A model generated the notes under the pieces. It was not told where the DNA came from. It made no database searches and worked only from the letters and a program-made list of their open reading frames with translations. The translations under genes were made by a program, and so were the position numbers. This document shows, piece by piece, positions 5,216-7,704 of a DNA stretch of 7,704 bases (its first letter is position 1; each line of letters begins with the position of its first letter). Source of the DNA: an uncultured Collinsella sp. GTDB taxonomy: Bacteria; Actinomycetota; Coriobacteriia; Coriobacteriales; Coriobacteriaceae. The stretch lies in the NCBI GenBank assembly GCA_900543615.1, contig UQSC01000085.1, forward strand, positions 1-7,704, written 5' to 3'.

Positions 5216-7022
5216 GTGCCTCGCCTCCTTCCTGGGTCTGAGCTTGCGTTACGGATGCCTCGGTGTCGGCCTCGACGGCCTCTTCGCCCTCGGCAGACAT
5301 CTTGTTCTGCGAGGTAAAGGTCTCGCGGTAGATCTCGCTCGTCTTGAGCAGCTCGTCGTGGTTACCGATCTGCGCGATGCGGCCGCCCTCCATGACGATG
5401 ATGCGGTCTGCGTCCTGCACGGAGCTAATGCGCTGGGCGATGATGAGCTTGGTCGTGTTGGGCAGATAGCTTGCCAGCCCTGCGCGAATCTTGGCGTCGG
5501 TCTTGGTGTCGACGGCGCTCGTGGAGTCGTCCAGGATCAAGATCTTGGGGCGACGCAGCAGGGCACGCGCAATGCACAGGCGCTGCTTCTGACCGCCGGA
5601 AACATTGGAGCCGCCCTGTTCGATCCAGGTGTCATAGCCCTTGGGGAAGCCGTCGACAAACTCGTCGGCGCAGGCCAGATGCGCGGCCTCGCGGACCTCT
5701 TCGTCGGTGGCGTTCGGGTCGCCCCAACGCAGGTTCTCGGCAATCGTGCCGCTAAACAGCACGTTTTTCTGCAGCACCATGGCCACCTGGTGGCGCAGGG
5801 CGTCCAAGTCGTAGTCGCGTACATCCACGCCGCCCACGCGCACGGTACCCTCGGTGGCGTCGTACAGGCGGGCGATGAGGTTTACGAGCGTGGACTTGGC
5901 CGAGCCGGTGCCGCCGATGATGCCGATGGTCTCGCCGCTCTTAATGTGCAGGTCGATATCGTCGAGCGCCTGGCGCTTCGCATGCGCGGAATACTTAAAG
6001 CTCACGTGGTCAAAGTCGATGGAGCCATCGGCGACCTCGAGCACGGGCTCGGCGGGATCGGCGATCGTGGGCTCGGCGGCCAGCACCTCGGTGATGCGGT
6101 GCGCCGATTCGTCGGCCATGGTCACCATGACAAAGATCATCGATAGCTGCATCAGGCTCATGAGGATTTGGAAGCCATAGGTAAAGATCGAGGAGAGCTG
6201 GCCCACGTCGAACAGCGTGCCCTGGCTCGTGATGATGAGCTTGGAGCCCAGGTAGATGATGACGACAAACGCGCCGTTGACGCAGATGTTCATCATGGGG
6301 TTGTTAAAGGCAAGCAGCTTCTCGGCGCGGGTGAAGTCCATCTGGACGTCGCGTGCGGCGGTCGCGAACTTCTCCTTCTCAAAGTCTTCGCGCACGTAGC
6401 TCTTGACCACGCGCATGCCGGTGACGTTTTCCTCGACGGACTCGTTAAGGGCGTCGTACTTGTGGAACACGCGCGAGAAGATGGGACGCACCTTAAAGAT
6501 GATAAAGAACAGCCCAAAGCCCAGCAGCGGAATGATGACCAGGTAGACCATGGCGACGCTGCCGCCCATGATAAATGCCATGGTAAAGGCGAAGATCAAT
6601 ACCAGCGGCGCGCGCACGGCGATACGGATGATCATCATAAAGGCCTGCTGCACGTTGTTGATATCGGTGGTCAGGCGCGTGACGAGCGAGGAGCTCGAGA
6701 ACTCATCGATGTTGGCAAAGCTGAACGTCTGGATCTTGTAGAACAGGTCGTGACGCAGGTTTTTAGCGAAGCCGCAACTCGCATGGCTGCAGGTGACGCC
6801 GGCAGCGGCGCCAAAAGCAAGCGACGTCAGCGCGATGAGCACCAAAAAGCCCGCGGTGGGAAGCATCTCGGCTACGGTGGTGCCATCTTTGATGGCGTCG
6901 ATCAGGTTGGCGGTGATAAATGGAATCAGCATCTCGCAGAGCACCTCGCCAAGCACGAGCAACGGCGTGGCAACGGTGACTTTTATATAGTCGCGGATGC
7001 TGCCCATGAGGGTTTTAATCAT
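5208..7022 (-). CDS. Heterodimeric ABC exporter, half A (TMD-NBD, degenerate ATP site)
   Basis: A 604-residue half-transporter with six membrane helices (about 15-310) and an ATPase (about 333-570). Motifs: Walker A GGTGSAKST (370-378), with Ala375 where the last Gly before Lys is usual; Q-loop Gln418; canonical VSGGQ (474-478); Walker B ILILDD, where Asp499 replaces the catalytic Glu; and Gln530 (IAQRISSV) in place of the switch His. Together these mark the degenerate-site subunit of a TM287/288-, BmrCD- or LmrCD-type heterodimer, in which this subunit provides the intact signature for its partner's active site. The C-terminal 30 residues are a Glu/Ala/Gln-rich tail of low complexity, probably disordered. 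It starts at ATG 7022 behind GGGAGG (6 nt), overlapping the MarR stop by 8 nt (ATGATTAA), and is followed by half B with an 8-nt overlap. It is an inner-membrane efflux pump component. Confidence 0.95.
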   Translation of the reverse strand: MIKTLMGSIRDYIKVTVATPLLVLGEVLCEMLIPFITANLIDAIKDGTTVAEMLPTAGFLVLIALTSLAFGAAAGVTCSHASCGFAKNLRHDLFYKIQTFSFANIDEFSSSSLVTRLTTDINNVQQAFMMIIRIAVRAPLVLIFAFTMAFIMGGSVAMVYLVIIPLLGFGLFFIIFKVRPIFSRVFHKYDALNESVEENVTGMRVVKSYVREDFEKEKFATAARDVQMDFTRAEKLLAFNNPMMNICVNGAFVVIIYLGSKLIITSQGTLFDVGQLSSIFTYGFQILMSLMQLSMIFVMVTMADESAHRITEVLAAEPTIADPAEPVLEVADGSIDFDHVSFKYSAHAKRQALDDIDLHIKSGETIGIIGGTGSAKSTLVNLIARLYDATEGTVRVGGVDVRDYDLDALRHQVAMVLQKNVLFSGTIAENLRWGDPNATDEEVREAAHLACADEFVDGFPKGYDTWIEQGGSNVSGGQKQRLCIARALLRRPKILILDDSTSAVDTKTDAKIRAGLASYLPNTTKLIIAQRISSVQDADRIIVMEGGRIAQIGNHDELLKTSEIYRETFTSQNKMSAEGEEAVEADTEASVTQAQTQEGGEAHE

Positions 7023-7521
7023 CCAGTTCCTCCCAGGTTACACGGATTTTCTCGAGCATTTCGGCGAGCTGCTCGCGCTCGTCGTGGGTGAGGGCACCAA
7101 AGGCCTGCTCTCTAAAGCGAATGCGGGCTGCCTGGTCGATGCGGGCGTTTTCCCGGCCGGTTTCGGTCAGGCGAATGGTGAGCTGCCGTCGATCCTTGGG
7201 GTTACGGCTGCGCTCGATGAGGCCGTTGAGCTCGAGTTTGGACAGGATCTCGGAAAGCGACCCCGGCTTGAGGTCAAAGTGCATGCCGAGTTCCTGCTGC
7301 GACATCTCGCCGCCGGGTTGCTTGGCCAGCAGGCAGATGATGGGCGCCTTGCCGGACACGCCTCCGCCATGAAAATGCATGTAATGGCCGCAAAAGCCCA
7401 GGCCATTGAGGATGCGCTTGGCAAGCTTGTCTTCTGAGCTAACCGCTTCGGGTGCATCCGCCGGCTGTGACGGGTCGCCGCCGGGCTCGTGCGAACAAAG
7501 GTTAAGAGGTTCATCGCACAT
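7015..7521 (-). CDS. MarR-family transcriptional regulator of the exporter operon
   Basis: A 168-residue protein with a MarR winged helix-turn-helix at about 58-125: QQELGMHFDLKPGSLSEILSKLELNGLIER is the helix pair with the recognition helix (about 85-97), and RNPKDRRQLTIRLTETG is the beta-wing with the D-x-R-x-x-x-hydrophobic pattern typical of MarR. Flanking helices would form the dimer. The first 30 residues are polar and probably disordered. Residues 43-53 (FCGHYMHFHGG) are Cys/His-rich. MarR proteins usually repress their own operon until a small molecule or oxidant binds. Here the gene leads the ABC pair and overlaps it by 8 nt, so the pump is its likely target. ATG 7521 is the first start after an in-frame TAA. 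The Shine-Dalgarno AAAGGAG is 12 nt away, rather distant, which may keep translation low. Confidence 0.93.
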   Translation of the reverse strand: MCDEPLNLCSHEPGGDPSQPADAPEAVSSEDKLAKRILNGLGFCGHYMHFHGGGVSGKAPIICLLAKQPGGEMSQQELGMHFDLKPGSLSEILSKLELNGLIERSRNPKDRRQLTIRLTETGRENARIDQAARIRFREQAFGALTHDEREQLAEMLEKIRVTWEELDD

Positions 7522-7542
7522 GAATTAGTGTTGCTCCTTTCT

Positions 7543-7578
7543 TTAGTTAGGTAGTGGAATTGTTTTGTGCCTAACCAA
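7543..7578. promoter_or_regulatory. Candidate MarR operator
   Basis: TTAGTTAGG (7543-7551) and CCTAACCAA (7570-7578) form an inverted repeat matching at 8 of 9 positions around 18 nt. It lies between the promoter and the MarR start and touches the -10 box, where a bound repressor would block transcription. The spacing is wider than a single compact MarR site, so it may be two half-sites or coincidental. Confidence 0.4.
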
Positions 7579-7605
7579 TCTAGGAGCATGAGAAATGAAT
7601 GTCAA
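7577..7605 (-). promoter_or_regulatory. Sigma-70 promoter of the marR-ABC operon
   Basis: Minus strand: -35 TTGACA (7605-7600, perfect consensus), 17-bp spacer, -10 TAGATT (7582-7577, 4/6). Transcription would start near 7570, giving a leader of about 50 nt before the MarR ATG. This is the best promoter match in the window and the only one seen upstream of the three-gene operon. Confidence 0.75.
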
Positions 7606-7620
7606 GGTACCAAACTAGTG

Positions 7621-7648
7621 GTTACGCGGTTTTACCAAACCGCGTAAC
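7621..7648. repeat. Perfect 12-bp hairpin over a gene's stop codon
   Basis: GTTACGCGGTTT (7621-7632) and AAACCGCGTAAC (7637-7648) are exact complements around the 4-nt loop TACC. No T-run follows on either strand, so it is not a classical intrinsic terminator. It spans the last codons and stop of the minus-strand gene at the right edge, so it may protect that mRNA's 3' end or aid factor-dependent termination before the marR promoter. Confidence 0.7.
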
Positions 7649-7704
7649 GGCTCGACGCTGCAAACCCGCCAGAGCGGCAATCTGCCTTTCAACTTCGGCG
7701 GCAT
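7622..7704 (-). CDS. C-terminal fragment of an unidentified protein
   Basis: The last 26 codons and TAA stop of a minus-strand gene that enters from the right edge. The residues run AAEVERQIAALAGLQRRAVT then RFGKTA: an amphipathic helix with heptad-like hydrophobic spacing and a basic end, which reads as real protein. The alternative minus frame beginning at ATG 7704 gives an irregular peptide and is less convincing. The fragment is too short to assign a family. The gene lies upstream of, and in the same direction as, the marR operon, but the operon has its own promoter 17 nt beyond this stop. Confidence 0.45.
   Translation of the reverse strand, partial: AAEVERQIAALAGLQRRAVTRFGKTA

Noticed and set aside
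7615..7704. Small minus-strand ORF starting at ATG 7704
   Set aside because: It sits at the window edge without visible upstream signals, and the neighbouring frame encodes a much more protein-like amphipathic helix.

Overview
The window looks like one end of a draft-genome contig from a GC-rich bacterium. The protein content (a LysR regulator divergent from a short-chain dehydrogenase, a two-helix membrane GGDEF protein, and a MarR regulator with a paired ABC exporter) and the protein style suggest a gut Coriobacteriia member such as Collinsella. That assignment is inference from memory; no marker gene here fixes it.

Layout, left to right. Positions 1-50 are not biological: they are an untrimmed Illumina Nextera i7 adapter ending in the Tn5 mosaic end, fused to the 3' part of a minus-strand SDR oxidoreductase gene (51-520). 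A 232-bp divergent control region (521-752) separates it from a plus-strand LysR-type regulator (753-1631), the natural candidate to control the SDR gene. Facing LysR is a membrane diguanylate-cyclase-like gene (1675-2764, minus) that is split by a frameshift near 2571-2577. A 531-bp intergenic stretch follows. It holds a very regular array of six inverted 15-nt boxes (2954-3125), a strong hairpin terminator (3137-3171) and a nested palindromic structure (3199-3288).

The right half is one minus-strand operon: MarR-family regulator (7015-7521), ABC exporter half A (5208-7022) and ABC exporter half B (3296-5215). Successive genes overlap by 8 nt, so translation is probably coupled. The two ABC halves have complementary sequence defects: A has a degenerate Walker B, switch-His and Walker A, and B has a non-canonical signature motif. 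This is the hallmark of a heterodimeric exporter with one degenerate and one catalytic ATP site. A promoter with a perfect TTGACA -35 box and an inverted repeat over its -10 box lie upstream of the MarR gene, consistent with autoregulation of a drug- or metabolite-responsive efflux operon. The last 83 bases hold the 3' end of another minus-strand gene, whose final codons form a perfect 12-bp hairpin.

I found no complete undescribed system. The least explained features are the 62-bp-period hairpin array and the adjoining nested palindrome between the GGDEF gene and the exporter operon.
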